Assembly (NCBI RefSeq): GCF_947492455.1
Contig: NZ_CANLNB010000004.1
Span: 372,001-436,000 of the forward strand
DNA length: 64,000 bases
Direction: 5' to 3'
Source of the DNA: an uncultured Aliiroseovarius sp.
GTDB lineage: Bacteria; Pseudomonadota; Alphaproteobacteria; Rhodobacterales; Rhodobacteraceae
Each line of letters starts with the position of its first letter. Position 1 is the stretch's first letter. The notes under the pieces are model-generated. The model searched no databases, was not told the DNA's origin, and worked only from the letters and a program-made list of their open reading frames with translations. Positions 45,786 through 55,355 of this stretch are shown piece after piece. The position numbers and the translations under genes are program-made.

Positions 45786-48011
45786 ATGCCTGACCTGCTG
45801 ATTGAACTCTTTTCCGAAGAAATCCCGGCCCGTATGCAAACGCGCGCGGCTGAGGATCTGAAAAAGCTGGTGACAGACGGTCTGGTCGAGGCTGGCCTGA
45901 CCTATGCCGGTGCTGCTGCGCTGTCGACGCCACGCCGCCTGACGTTGGCTGTCGAAGGCCTGCTGGCCCAATCGCCGGACACGCGTGAAGAACGCAAGGG
46001 TCCGAAAGTGGGTGCGCCGGACAAGGCGATCGAGGGCTTCCTGCGCGGAGCAGGCGTCACCCGCGATCAGCTTGAAGAGCGTGAGACCCCCAAGGGTGCG
46101 GTCTATTTTGCCACCATCGAAAAGAAAGGTCGCCCCGCAGCCGAGATCATCGCCGAGGTTCTTGAAAACGCCATCCGCAACTTCCCGTGGCCCAAGTCGA
46201 TGCGCTGGGGTTCCGGCAGCTTGCGCTGGGTGCGTCCGCTGCACTCGATCCTGTGCATCCTGTCGGAAGAGGCTGGCGCCACCGTGGTGCCGCTGGACGT
46301 GGACGGGATCACCTCGGGTGACACGACCGAGGGCCACCGCTTCATGGCGCCGGGTCGTTTCGCTGTGACTGGCTTTGCCGATTACGAGGCCAAGCTGAAA
46401 GCCGCCAAGGTGATCCTGTCGCCCGCCGAGCGTGCCGATCACATCTGGGCAGACGCGCAAAGCGCTGCCTTCGCCCAAGGGATGGAGATCGTGGAAGACA
46501 AAGGCCTGCTGGCCGAGGTCGCCGGTCTGGTCGAATGGCCCATTGTCCTGATGGGCGACATCGCCGAGGACTTCATCCACCTGCCGCCCGAAGTGCTGCA
46601 AACCAGTATGCGCGAGCACCAGAAGTTCTTCTCGGTCAAGAACCCGAAAACGGACCGGATCGAGAAGTTCATCACCGTTGCCAACCGCGAAACCGCGGAC
46701 CACGGCGCGACCATTCTGGCCGGGAACCAGAAAGTGCTGTTCGCCCGTCTGGCAGACGCCAAGTTCTTCTGGGAAAACGACATTCGCGTGGCTGAAGCGG
46801 GTGGTCAGCCGTGGCTGGACAGCCTTGCCAACGTGACCTTCCACAACAAGCTGGGCACGCAGGCCGACCGGATCGACCGCATCGCCGCCATGGCGCGGGC
46901 GCTGGCCCCGTCGGTGAATGCTGACGCAGGTCTGGTCGAAAAAGCCGCCCGTTGGGCCAAGGCCGATCTGTCGTCGGAAATGGTCTATGAGTTCCCGGAA
47001 CTACAGGGCCTGATGGGCAAGTACTATGCCGCGCCTGCGGGCTATTCGATTGAAGTTGCTGATGCAGCACTTGAACACTACTCGCCGCTTGGCCCGTCTG
47101 ATGATGTGCCCTCGGCGCCCGTCTCAGTTGCGGTGGCGATGGCCGACAAGCTGGATACGCTGACCGGCTTCTGGGCGATTGACGAAAAGCCGACCGGGTC
47201 GAAAGACCCGTTCGCGCTGCGCCGCGCTGCGCTTGGCGTCATTCGTCTGGTGCTGGACAACAACCTGCGGGTTGAGCTGGACAAGCTGTTTGACGCGCAA
47301 CTTTTGCGCCACGAGATCGCTCTGAACGAAGACGGAGAATCTCGTGCGGCCCTGCTGCGTGATCTGGACAACGAGATCGCGGATCACGGCGTGTTTGGCG
47401 CCGCCATTCGCACCATTCTGGACCACTTCGATGGTGATCTGTCCAAGCACTTGAGCGAAGTGAAGGACAGCCTGCCGGCTGTCGCGCGCGATTTGCTGTC
47501 GTTCTTCCACGATCGCTTGAAAGTCTATCTGCGCGACAAGGGCATCCGCCATGACGTGATCGACGCCTGCCTTGCCATGCCCGGCAATGACGACCTGACG
47601 CTTCTGGTCAAGCGGGCCGAGGCATTGGCGACCTTCCTGTCGACCGAAGATGGCGAGAACCTGATCCAAGGGGTGAAACGCGCGTCGAACATTCTGGCGC
47701 AGGCCGAGGAAAAAGACGGTGTCGAGTACTCGTACGGTGCAGATGTGAAATTCGCCGAGGATGACAGCGAAAAGGCGCTCTTTGCTGCGCTGGATGCGGC
47801 CGAGGCTGCGATCACGCCGGCGATGGAGACTGAAGACTTCGCCGCCGCGATGACTGCGATGGCCGCCTTGCGCGCACCTATTGATGCGTTCTTTGAGGCC
47901 GTGCAGATCAACGCGGACAATCAGGTGATCCGGCGCAACCGCCTGAACCTGTTGTCGCGCATCCGCATGATCTGCGGCGGCGTGGCCGATTTGTCCCGCA
48001 TCGAAGGCTAA
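45786..48011 (+). CDS. glyS: Glycyl-tRNA synthetase beta subunit
   Basis: A 741-residue GlyS, somewhat longer than the approximately 690 residues usual in enterobacteria. It starts MPDLLIELFSEEIPARMQ and has EGHRFMAPG, MREHQKFFSV, FYWEND-like FFWENDI and the C-terminal anticodon-binding region (AVQINADNQVIRRNRLNLL). It binds tRNA-Gly and partners GlyQ. A short GC hairpin follows its stop. Confidence 0.96.
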   Translation: MPDLLIELFSEEIPARMQTRAAEDLKKLVTDGLVEAGLTYAGAAALSTPRRLTLAVEGLLAQSPDTREERKGPKVGAPDKAIEGFLRGAGVTRDQLEERETPKGAVYFATIEKKGRPAAEIIAEVLENAIRNFPWPKSMRWGSGSLRWVRPLHSILCILSEEAGATVVPLDVDGITSGDTTEGHRFMAPGRFAVTGFADYEAKLKAAKVILSPAERADHIWADAQSAAFAQGMEIVEDKGLLAEVAGLVEWPIVLMGDIAEDFIHLPPEVLQTSMREHQKFFSVKNPKTDRIEKFITVANRETADHGATILAGNQKVLFARLADAKFFWENDIRVAEAGGQPWLDSLANVTFHNKLGTQADRIDRIAAMARALAPSVNADAGLVEKAARWAKADLSSEMVYEFPELQGLMGKYYAAPAGYSIEVADAALEHYSPLGPSDDVPSAPVSVAVAMADKLDTLTGFWAIDEKPTGSKDPFALRRAALGVIRLVLDNNLRVELDKLFDAQLLRHEIALNEDGESRAALLRDLDNEIADHGVFGAAIRTILDHFDGDLSKHLSEVKDSLPAVARDLLSFFHDRLKVYLRDKGIRHDVIDACLAMPGNDDLTLLVKRAEALATFLSTEDGENLIQGVKRASNILAQAEEKDGVEYSYGADVKFAEDDSEKALFAALDAAEAAITPAMETEDFAAAMTAMAALRAPIDAFFEAVQINADNQVIRRNRLNLLSRIRMICGGVADLSRIEG

Positions 48012-48016
48012 GAGAC

Positions 48017-48029
48017 GGGGCAACGCCCC
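48017..48029. terminator. GGGGC-AAC-GCCCC hairpin after glyS
   Basis: A five-base perfect stem with an AAC triloop lies six bases after the glyS stop. It is followed by only a short pyrimidine stretch. The 13-base core is the same as in the hairpin at 24299-24311. Confidence 0.55.
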
Positions 48030-48090
48030 TTCCGCCATACGAACACGCATGTTGCCCTTGTGTGACGCTGCATCCGCGCTATGGTGACGG

Positions 48091-50667
48091 GTGAAAGGCG
48101 GTGCTGCGGTGCAGAAAAATCAAGACTTGGGTTTCACGGAAATCACCCCGACGGCCGAGATTGAAACCTCTCGGCACGGGGGGCGGGCGAAGTGCCTGCA
48201 ACGGCTGATCCGCTTGGATATGCCGGTGCCGCGCACGGTGGCGCTTGATTTTGACGCGGTGCATGGCGTTTCGGCCGGAGAGTTGCCCGATCTGGACGCG
48301 ATGATGGAGCTGTTTGGCCCTGATCCGCTGGTGTCGGTGCGTCCGTCATCCGAGGATCCTGATTGGGGCGGGCCGGGGGCCATTCTGAACATCGGGATGA
48401 ACGACAAGGTCCATGCCCACCTGATCGAAAGCCACGGGGAAACCGCCGCCAACGCGCTGTATCTGCGGTTTATCCAATCCTATGCCGTGCATGTCGGACG
48501 TCTGGACCCGGATGAGTTTGACGCCTTGGACACGCCGACCGCCGACACGTTGCGCGAGGCGCTGGAGCTTTATGAAGAAGAGACCGACGAATACTTCCCG
48601 CAAGATCCCAAGGTTCAGCTGAAGGAAATCCTGCGCTCGATGGCACGCGCATGGGAAGGCACGACGGCGCGACTGTTGCGTCAGGCCAAAGGTGCGCCTG
48701 CGGATGCTGGGCTTGGACTTGTCGTGCAGCAAATGGTGCTGGGTGTCGGGCAGGGGATCTGCGGCTCGGGCGTGATCCAGTTCGTGAACGGCACCACCGG
48801 ACACCGTGAAATCCGTGGTCGCTACCTGTGCAAAAGCCAAGGGCGCGATGCTCTGACAGACGCGGAAGACCGCGATGTCATGTATCTGACCAAGGACCCG
48901 CGTGGTCGATCCATCGAAGAGGTGCTGCCGCAGAACTTTGCGGATCTCGTACGTTATGGCGAGTTTTGCCGCGTCCGCCTGCGTGAAGAGATGGAGATCG
49001 AATTCACCATCGAAAACGAAGAGCTGTTCATTCTGGACGCCGTGCGCGTGCCGCGCTCGGAACGGGCCAATGTCCGCATCGCAGTTGGCTTGGCCAAGGA
49101 CGAGATCATCACGCGTTCCGAAGCCGTGTTGCGCATTCCGCCCCGCGCTCTGGCCGAGCTTCTGCACAGTCAGATCGACCCAGAAGGTACTCGTGACCAC
49201 TTTGCCAGCGGCATCGCGGCCAGCCCGGGGGCGGCAACCGGCAAGATTGTGTTTAATGCCCGCGCGGCGCAGACATTGGCGTCGCAGGGTGAAAACTGCA
49301 TTCTGGTGCGCCGTGAAACCAGCCCTGAAGACATTCGCGGGATGCATGCGGCCAAGGGTATTCTGACCATTCGCGGCGGGATCACCAGCCACGCCGCCGT
49401 TATCGCGCGTGGTCTTGGCTTGCCCTGCGTTGTGGGTGCTGGGGACTTGACCTTGAACAAGCGCAAAGGCGAGTTGGTTAATTCGGATGGGCGTACGCTA
49501 CGCGAGGGCGACGTGATCTCGATTGACGGCAGCGCGGGCGAAGCGCTGGTTGGTGCTGTCGACATGCTGCCGCCCGAACTGGGTGAAAGCTTTCAGACCT
49601 TGATGACATGGGCGGACGAGCTGCGCGACATCGGCGTGCGCGCCAATGCCGACACGCCTCCGGATGCACGCAACGCACGGATGTTTGCTGCCGAAGGGAT
49701 CGGGCTGTGCCGGACCGAACACATGTTCATCGACGATGACCGCCTTCTGGCCATGCGCGAGATGATCTTTGCCGATCACACCGATGACCGACGCGCGGCG
49801 CTGGACCGTTTGCTTCCCATGCAGCGCGCTGACTTTACCGAGCTCTTTGAGATTATGCAGGGCCAGCCGGTCTGCATCCGCCTGTTCGACCCGCCCCTGC
49901 ACGAGTTCCTACCGCATGGCCGCGAAGGCCTGCGCGAACTGGCCGAGGCGCTGGACCTACCTTTGAAAGATGTCGAGCGCCGCGTGGCTGGTCTGCGTGA
50001 ATTCAACCCGATGTTGGGTATGCGCGGGGTGCGGCTTGGTGTCACGGTGCCAGAAATCTATGACATGCAGGCGCGAGCGATCTTTGAGGCGACCGTCGAA
50101 GCCTCGAAATCCGGGGCGCCAGTGGTGCCCGAGGTGATGATCCCGCTGGTGTCCGCCAAACGCGAGGTCGAGATCGTGAAGGCCCGTGTCGATGCGGTGG
50201 CTGCGGCTGTGCGGATCGAGACCGGTGCCGACTTCACCTATCGATTGGGCGTGATGGTGGAAACGCCGCGCGCAGCCCTGCGGGCGGGTGAAATTGCCCA
50301 GCACGCGGCTTTTATGTCCTTTGGAACCAATGACTTGACCCAGATGACCTATGGTTTGTCGCGTGACGATGCGGGGCGTTTTATGGGCGAATACGTGTCT
50401 CAGGGCGTGTATGAGGAAGACCCGTTCCACATGTTGGATGCAGATGGTGTTGGTGAGCTTCTGGAAATCGGCGCGAACCGTGGCCGGACCGAGAACACCG
50501 ACCTGACCCTGTCCATCTGTGGCGAACATGGCGGCAACCCCGAAAGCATCCGCTTCTGCCGCGACGCAGGGTTTGACTATGTCTCGTGTTCGCCTTTCCG
50601 GGTGCCCGTGGCCCGCTTGGCGGCGGCCCATTTGGCGATCACATCTCCGAAACCAAATGTAACGTAA
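48091..50667 (+). CDS. Pyruvate phosphate dikinase family protein, divergent N-terminus
   Basis: An 858-residue protein with the full PPDK domain order: ATP-grasp, phosphohistidine swivel domain (GGITSHAAVIARGLGLPCVVG) and PEP/pyruvate-binding barrel (LSICGEHGGNPESI, YVSCSPFRVPVARLAAA). The nucleotide-binding part departs from classical PPDK. GGRAKCLQRL stands where GGKGANLAEM is usual, and SVRPSSEDPDWGGPGAILN where SGARxSMPGMMDTVLN is usual. It may be a true PPDK isoform, or a related dikinase with another phosphate donor or acceptor. The start is GTG 48091, with GTG 48109 an alternative. Confidence 0.78.
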   Translation: MKGGAAVQKNQDLGFTEITPTAEIETSRHGGRAKCLQRLIRLDMPVPRTVALDFDAVHGVSAGELPDLDAMMELFGPDPLVSVRPSSEDPDWGGPGAILNIGMNDKVHAHLIESHGETAANALYLRFIQSYAVHVGRLDPDEFDALDTPTADTLREALELYEEETDEYFPQDPKVQLKEILRSMARAWEGTTARLLRQAKGAPADAGLGLVVQQMVLGVGQGICGSGVIQFVNGTTGHREIRGRYLCKSQGRDALTDAEDRDVMYLTKDPRGRSIEEVLPQNFADLVRYGEFCRVRLREEMEIEFTIENEELFILDAVRVPRSERANVRIAVGLAKDEIITRSEAVLRIPPRALAELLHSQIDPEGTRDHFASGIAASPGAATGKIVFNARAAQTLASQGENCILVRRETSPEDIRGMHAAKGILTIRGGITSHAAVIARGLGLPCVVGAGDLTLNKRKGELVNSDGRTLREGDVISIDGSAGEALVGAVDMLPPELGESFQTLMTWADELRDIGVRANADTPPDARNARMFAAEGIGLCRTEHMFIDDDRLLAMREMIFADHTDDRRAALDRLLPMQRADFTELFEIMQGQPVCIRLFDPPLHEFLPHGREGLRELAEALDLPLKDVERRVAGLREFNPMLGMRGVRLGVTVPEIYDMQARAIFEATVEASKSGAPVVPEVMIPLVSAKREVEIVKARVDAVAAAVRIETGADFTYRLGVMVETPRAALRAGEIAQHAAFMSFGTNDLTQMTYGLSRDDAGRFMGEYVSQGVYEEDPFHMLDADGVGELLEIGANRGRTENTDLTLSICGEHGGNPESIRFCRDAGFDYVSCSPFRVPVARLAAAHLAITSPKPNVT

Positions 50668-50740
50668 ATCGCACAGGACTAGACGTAACGACAACAAACC
50701 CCTATGTGACCCGGCGAAATCGTCAGGGACGTGTTGTGTG

Positions 50741-51391
50741 ATGCGTATTACTTGGAAATCTCAGCTTCTGGCTGTTGTCGCGGTGGCGGCGGGCGCACTT
50801 GTGCCTGCCTTCGCATCGGATTCTGATCCGTCGGCCTCGCCCTTCGGTGCGGCTCTTTTGCAAGAGCATTCGGGCCTTGGCGCAATGGGAAGCGCGAAGC
50901 TGAACGCGATTTCGGTGCTGCCGAAGATGCGCAAATCCGGTTCGGACAGTTTTGAGCGCTCGGTCGCGTGGTTGTCCGCGCAGCCCGCGCCGAAACAGGA
51001 TGCCGAATGGACCTGTCTGACCGAAGCTCTGTATTTCGAAGCCCGTGGAGAAAGCATCTATGGCCAGTTCGCTGTGGCCGAGGTGATCCTGAACCGTGTT
51101 GACGACGCACGCTTTCCGAACACGATTTGTGGAGTGGTCAACCAAGGCACGGGCCGGAAGTTTGCCTGCCAGTTCACCTATACCTGCGACGGGCGTGACG
51201 AGGTCATCCACGAAAAAACCGCCCATGACCGTCTGGGCCGTATTGCGCGTGCTATGATTGATGGTGCGCCGCGTGACCTGACGCTGGGTGCCACGCATTA
51301 CCACACCAAGGCCGTCTCCCCGCGCTGGTCGCGGGTGTTCCAGAAAACCGCCTCGATCGGGGTGCATCGCTTCTATAAGATGCCCGGCTAA
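50741..51391 (+). CDS. Exported SleB-type cell wall hydrolase
   Basis: A 216-residue protein with a signal peptide (LLAVVAVAAGALVPAFA) and a Hydrolase_2 (SleB/CwlJ) domain. The domain starts CLTEALYFEARGES, whose glutamates are the likely catalytic residues, and contains AEVILNRVDDARFPNTICGVV and CQFTYTCDG. These act on peptidoglycan as lytic or muramidase-like enzymes; in non-sporeformers they serve wall remodelling. ATG 50741 is preceded by an in-frame GTG. Confidence 0.9.
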   Translation: MRITWKSQLLAVVAVAAGALVPAFASDSDPSASPFGAALLQEHSGLGAMGSAKLNAISVLPKMRKSGSDSFERSVAWLSAQPAPKQDAEWTCLTEALYFEARGESIYGQFAVAEVILNRVDDARFPNTICGVVNQGTGRKFACQFTYTCDGRDEVIHEKTAHDRLGRIARAMIDGAPRDLTLGATHYHTKAVSPRWSRVFQKTASIGVHRFYKMPG

Positions 51392-51481
51392 AGACGTCTG
51401 ATCGCGCCGATCCGTCGCTTTGGGCTGGCGTTTCGGGGCGCGTTCGGGGCATGGTCCTGCCAAGTTTAAAGGGGACATGCG

Positions 51482-52381
51482 ATGACCGAGGCAAGCTTGG
51501 CATTTTCTGATTTAGAAGCACGTGCGCGCGCCATGGCAGGGGACACGCCTGCCGACCGTATTTCCGTGCGCGACCATGTGGTCGACGTGGAAATCGGCGC
51601 TTTTCAGGCCGAACGTGGCGTGACCCAGCGCCTTAGCTTCAGCGTGGTAGTCGAGGTTGCCGAGCACGGCGGGGCCGACACGGACGATGTGGACGACATC
51701 CTGTCCTATGACACGATCACCGAAGCGATCATGGCCGAGCTTGAGGCCGAGCGCCTGAACCTTCTGGAAACTCTGGCCGAACGGATCGCGCAGCGTCTGC
51801 TGCTGGCCCCGCAGCCCCAGCGCGTGTTCGTGCGGATTGAGAAGCTGGACCGTGGTCCCGGTAAGCTGGGGGTCGAGATCGTCCGCGACCGTAATAGTGG
51901 TGACGCCGAGGTCGAGGCTCAGGACGCCCCGGCGCCCATTCTGGTCTTCCTGTCCTCGAACGCCTTGAATGACGAGGGGCTGCCGACCTTCCTTGATCAA
52001 TTCGAGGAAGACGGCGCGCCGACCATCCTGATCGTCGATGCGGAGCTGCCGCTGGTGCAAGACAGCTGGGCCGCGCGCAACATCGTGCTGCTTCAGGCGG
52101 ATCAGGCGGCATGGCAGCTGGCGACCATTGACCCGCGTGCTGTTCCGGTCGGCACGCGGACCGAGTTGGATTGGGGGCTGAAGAACGGACAGCTTAGCGT
52201 CTGGGCGCCGTCCAAGATGGTGCTGGACGCGGTGGATGCGCCCGTCGCGATCTCTCTTCCCGATCTGACCCTGTGGTTCTCCGAACAAGTGCAGGCTTGC
52301 CAGATCCTTTGGGTGGGCTGCGACGCCCCGGACACGCCGGGCATCGACTCGCATTCTGTCATGTTGGAGGATCTGTCATGA
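51482..52381 (+). CDS. folB: Dihydroneopterin aldolase with a long C-terminal extension
   Basis: A 299-residue protein. Residues about 25-130 form the FolB domain (RISVRDHVVDVEIGAF, DILSYDTITEAI, LLETLAERIAQRLL, RVFVRIEKLDRG). The remaining 160 or so residues (from APAPILVFLSSNAL on) form an extra alpha/beta region with no family I recognise. FolB makes hydroxymethyl-dihydropterin for folate. A start behind AAAGGGGA is clear. It overlaps folP by four bases (ATGA). Confidence 0.85.
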   Translation: MTEASLAFSDLEARARAMAGDTPADRISVRDHVVDVEIGAFQAERGVTQRLSFSVVVEVAEHGGADTDDVDDILSYDTITEAIMAELEAERLNLLETLAERIAQRLLLAPQPQRVFVRIEKLDRGPGKLGVEIVRDRNSGDAEVEAQDAPAPILVFLSSNALNDEGLPTFLDQFEEDGAPTILIVDAELPLVQDSWAARNIVLLQADQAAWQLATIDPRAVPVGTRTELDWGLKNGQLSVWAPSKMVLDAVDAPVAISLPDLTLWFSEQVQACQILWVGCDAPDTPGIDSHSVMLEDLS

Positions 52382-53382
52382 GCCAACGCATTCAGCCCAT
52401 TGCCCGCACGGGCCGTCCGTTCTCGGGTCAATCTTTGTGCGGCAGCGACAGCCTTTGGTTCGATCAGGTCTTAGAGCGCCAGCGCGGGGGGGAAGTGCAG
52501 ACGGTCGATCTGGCCGATCTGGATGACGCCGCGATTCAACGCCTCAGCGCCCCGCGTCCGACGCTGTGCGGCCTGACCTTGGACCAGCCGCGTCTGATGG
52601 GCATTCTGAACGTGACGCCGGACAGCTTTTCGGACGGGGGCGAGTTGGACACGATCGAAGCCGCCGTCACCCGCGCCCGCCAGATGGCTGGCGATACCGA
52701 CATTCTGGACATTGGCGGGGAAAGCACCCGTCCCGGCGCGGAAGAGGTGGCCATTCAGGAAGAAATCCAGCGTACCGCGCCGGTGATTGAAGCGATCCGT
52801 GCAGCGGGCGTGACCACCCCGATCTCGATCGATACGCGCAAAGCCCGCGTGGCCGAGGCCGCGTTGGATGCAGGCGCGGATATTGTGAATGATGTGTCCG
52901 CCTTCACCTTCGATCCCGAGCTTGCCGACCTTGTGGCCGAACGTGACGCGCCCGTCTGCTTGATGCATTCGCAGGGCCGGCCCGAGGACATGCAGAACGA
53001 TCCGCGCTATGACGATGTGTTGTTCGACGTGATGGACTATTTGGAAGAGCGCATTAGCTTTGCCGAGGGTAAAGGCATCAAACGTGAGCGGATTATCACC
53101 GATCCGGGCATCGGATTCGGTAAGACTCTGGAACACAATGTGACTTTGCTGCGTAATCTGTCGCTGCTACATGATCTGGGTCTTCCAGTGCTGCTGGGTG
53201 TGTCGCGCAAGCGTTTCATCGGCACCATCGGACAGGCCGGGGTGGCCCGCGACAGGGTTGCCGGATCCGTGGCCGTCGCGATGCATGGCATCGCGCAGGG
53301 CATGCAGATTTTGCGGGTCCATGACACATTTGAAACACGGCAGGCATTGCGCCTTCACGCAGCCATGACCGAGAAAAAGTAA
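52378..53382 (+). CDS. folP: Dihydropteroate synthase
   Basis: A 334-residue enzyme that joins hydroxymethyl-dihydropterin pyrophosphate to p-aminobenzoate. The TIM-barrel motifs LMGILNVTPDSFSDGG, DIGGESTRPGA, ISIDTRKARVAEAAL, NDVSAF, IITDPGIGFGKT and GVSRKRFIG are all present. An extra N-terminal segment of about 60 residues precedes the barrel, as in other Rhodobacterales. It is coupled to folB upstream and followed by glmM after 15 bases. Confidence 0.95.
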   Translation: MSQRIQPIARTGRPFSGQSLCGSDSLWFDQVLERQRGGEVQTVDLADLDDAAIQRLSAPRPTLCGLTLDQPRLMGILNVTPDSFSDGGELDTIEAAVTRARQMAGDTDILDIGGESTRPGAEEVAIQEEIQRTAPVIEAIRAAGVTTPISIDTRKARVAEAALDAGADIVNDVSAFTFDPELADLVAERDAPVCLMHSQGRPEDMQNDPRYDDVLFDVMDYLEERISFAEGKGIKRERIITDPGIGFGKTLEHNVTLLRNLSLLHDLGLPVLLGVSRKRFIGTIGQAGVARDRVAGSVAVAMHGIAQGMQILRVHDTFETRQALRLHAAMTEKK

Positions 53383-53397
53383 GAACAAGGCGGCAGT

Positions 53398-54741
53398 ATG
53401 GTCGAAAAACTCTTCGGAACCGACGGAGTGCGTGGGCTGGCAAATTCCTGGCCCATGACAGCAGAGATGGCGTTGAAGCTGGGGGCCGCTGCGGGGCGCC
53501 ACTTCCGCCGCGACCATTCCAACGGGCACCGGGTGGTGATCGGCAAGGACACCCGCCTGTCGGGCTATATGCTGGAAAACGCGCTGACGGCGGGTCTGAC
53601 CTCGACCGGGATGAACGTGCTGCTTCTGGGGCCGGTACCAACACCGGCCGTCGGGCGCGCAACCCATTCGATGCGGGCGGATCTGGGCATCATGATCTCG
53701 GCCTCGCACAATCCGTTCCATGATAATGGCATCAAGTTCTTTGGCCCCGACGGCTTCAAATTGTCGGACGAGGCCGAAGCCGAGATCGAGCGCATGGTGC
53801 ACGATGGCGTCGACCCCGTGCAGCCGCAGAACATCGGCCGCGCCAAGCGGATCGAGGAAGCCCGTCAGCGCTATACCGAGTATCTGAAAACCACCTTCCC
53901 GCAGCACAAACGTCTGAACGGCATGAAGGTCGTGATCGACTGCGCCAATGGCGCGGCCTATCGCGCGGCGCCTGACGCCCTGTGGGAACTGGGGGCCGAG
54001 ATCATCCCCGTGGGGGTCTCGCCCGATGGGACGAATATCAACAAAGGCTGCGGTTCGACCGACACTGCTTTGGCGGCGCGCACTGTGGTAGAACACGGCG
54101 CGGATCTGGGCATCTGTCTGGACGGCGACGCGGATCGCATCATGATCATCGACGAGAAGGGTCAGGTGGCGGATGGCGATCAGCTGATGGCGCTGTTCGC
54201 GACGCATTGGGCGTCCGAAGGGCGCCTCAGCGGCGGCAAGCTGGTCGCGACGGTGATGTCGAACCTGGGGTTGGAACGTCACATGGCCGCGCAAGGGCTG
54301 GAGCTTCTGCGCACCAAGGTGGGCGACCGCCACGTGGTCGAGGCGATGCGGGCGGGCGGCTACAATCTGGGCGGCGAACAGTCCGGTCACATCGTGATGA
54401 CGGATTACGCGACCACGGGCGACGGTCTGTTGGCGGGGCTTCAGTTCTTGGCCTGCATGGTCGAAACCGGCAAGCCTGCGTCTGAACTGTGTCAGGTCTT
54501 CGAGACCGTGCCGCAGATGCTGAAAAACGTGCGTTACACCTTGGGCCAAACCCCGCTAGAGGCCGACAGCGTGAAGGCCGCCATCGCGGATGCGGAAGGC
54601 AGGCTGAACGGCAAAGGGCGGCTTCTGATCCGCAAGTCCGGCACGGAACCCCTGATCCGCGTGATGGCGGAGTGCGAAGATGACGCCCTTCTGTCGCAGG
54701 TCGTCGACGGCATCGTCGCCGAGGTCGAGGCCGTCACCTAA
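53398..54741 (+). CDS. glmM: Phosphoglucosamine mutase
   Basis: A 447-residue alpha-D-phosphohexomutase. It has FGTDGVRG at the N-terminus, the phosphoserine loop [14 protein letters not shown], the magnesium loop DGDADR, sugar-specificity loop GGEQSGH, and the phosphate-binding tail [12 protein letters not shown]. It supplies glucosamine-1-phosphate for UDP-GlcNAc. The folP-glmM order is a common bacterial pairing. Confidence 0.97.
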   Translation: MVEKLFGTDGVRGLANSWPMTAEMALKLGAAAGRHFRRDHSNGHRVVIGKDTRLSGYMLENALTAGLTSTGMNVLLLGPVPTPAVGRATHSMRADLGIMISASHNPFHDNGIKFFGPDGFKLSDEAEAEIERMVHDGVDPVQPQNIGRAKRIEEARQRYTEYLKTTFPQHKRLNGMKVVIDCANGAAYRAAPDALWELGAEIIPVGVSPDGTNINKGCGSTDTALAARTVVEHGADLGICLDGDADRIMIIDEKGQVADGDQLMALFATHWASEGRLSGGKLVATVMSNLGLERHMAAQGLELLRTKVGDRHVVEAMRAGGYNLGGEQSGHIVMTDYATTGDGLLAGLQFLACMVETGKPASELCQVFETVPQMLKNVRYTLGQTPLEADSVKAAIADAEGRLNGKGRLLIRKSGTEPLIRVMAECEDDALLSQVVDGIVAEVEAVT

Positions 54742-54750
54742 GCCCGCCCC

Positions 54751-55293
54751 CTATGGCTCTTGGATGAGCGTGGGGCGAAGGAAGACGATCAGCTCGGCCT
54801 GCGTCGCATAGGCGCGGCCAACCCGTGTCCTGAACAAGGCATCAAGGCCGGGGACGTTATTTAGCACGATCTTCTTGGCACGTTGTCTGATCTGCCACTC
54901 TACATCGTCATGTGTGACGGCGCATTTCTTCGGAAGTGGTGCGTCTTTGATCGGACGTATTGTCAGTATGTTTTGATACAGAAAGACATCCCCCCACGGC
55001 ACAGCTCCGGCCAGACGGTCGGGCAGCATTGTCCGCAGAGCGTTCAGCCCCAGCGCTCCGAGCAGAGCGGATGCGACGGGAAATTGGGGATAGCTTTTCC
55101 TCAAATTCCAGCCAAGTGGACCTGCAGCCGTCATCGCAAGAAGCATGATGGGCAGGATGCGGCTGCCGTTGCGGATAAGGTGAATGCGGGCTGCCTGAAT
55201 GCGGCGATCACGGTCGCGTTCACTGGCAAGCAGCAGGTTGGGCGCGCAAATAGCAGCTGCGCTTGCATGTGTAATAAGCGTTCTTCGTTCCAT
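54751..55293 (-). CDS. Unknown membrane protein with a secretin-like C-terminal tail
   Basis: A 180-residue protein I cannot place in a family. ATG 55293 has an excellent ribosome site (GGGGAGG, seven bases upstream), so it is probably translated. It has an N-terminal hydrophobic start, two likely membrane helices (ILPIMLLAMTAAGPLGW, ASALLGALGLNAL), and a final 35 residues (NNVPGLDALFRTRVG...ELIVFLRPTLIQEP) that closely resemble the last segment of type II/IV pilus secretins. The rest of a secretin (N-domains, long beta barrel) is absent. It could be a decayed or highly reduced secretin, or a chance remnant in a new gene. Confidence 0.55.
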   Translation of the reverse strand: MERRTLITHASAAAICAPNLLLASERDRDRRIQAARIHLIRNGSRILPIMLLAMTAAGPLGWNLRKSYPQFPVASALLGALGLNALRTMLPDRLAGAVPWGDVFLYQNILTIRPIKDAPLPKKCAVTHDDVEWQIRQRAKKIVLNNVPGLDALFRTRVGRAYATQAELIVFLRPTLIQEP

Positions 55294-55355
55294 GACAATC
55301 CTCCCCATTAGGCAGGGTATCACGATTGCCGAAATTCACGAAATCCGCGGCGCGT

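Noticed and set aside
54883-55311. A plus-strand open frame opposite the secretin-tail gene
   Set aside because: It has no ribosome site or motif, whereas the minus-strand frame has a strong ribosome site and a secretin-like tail.
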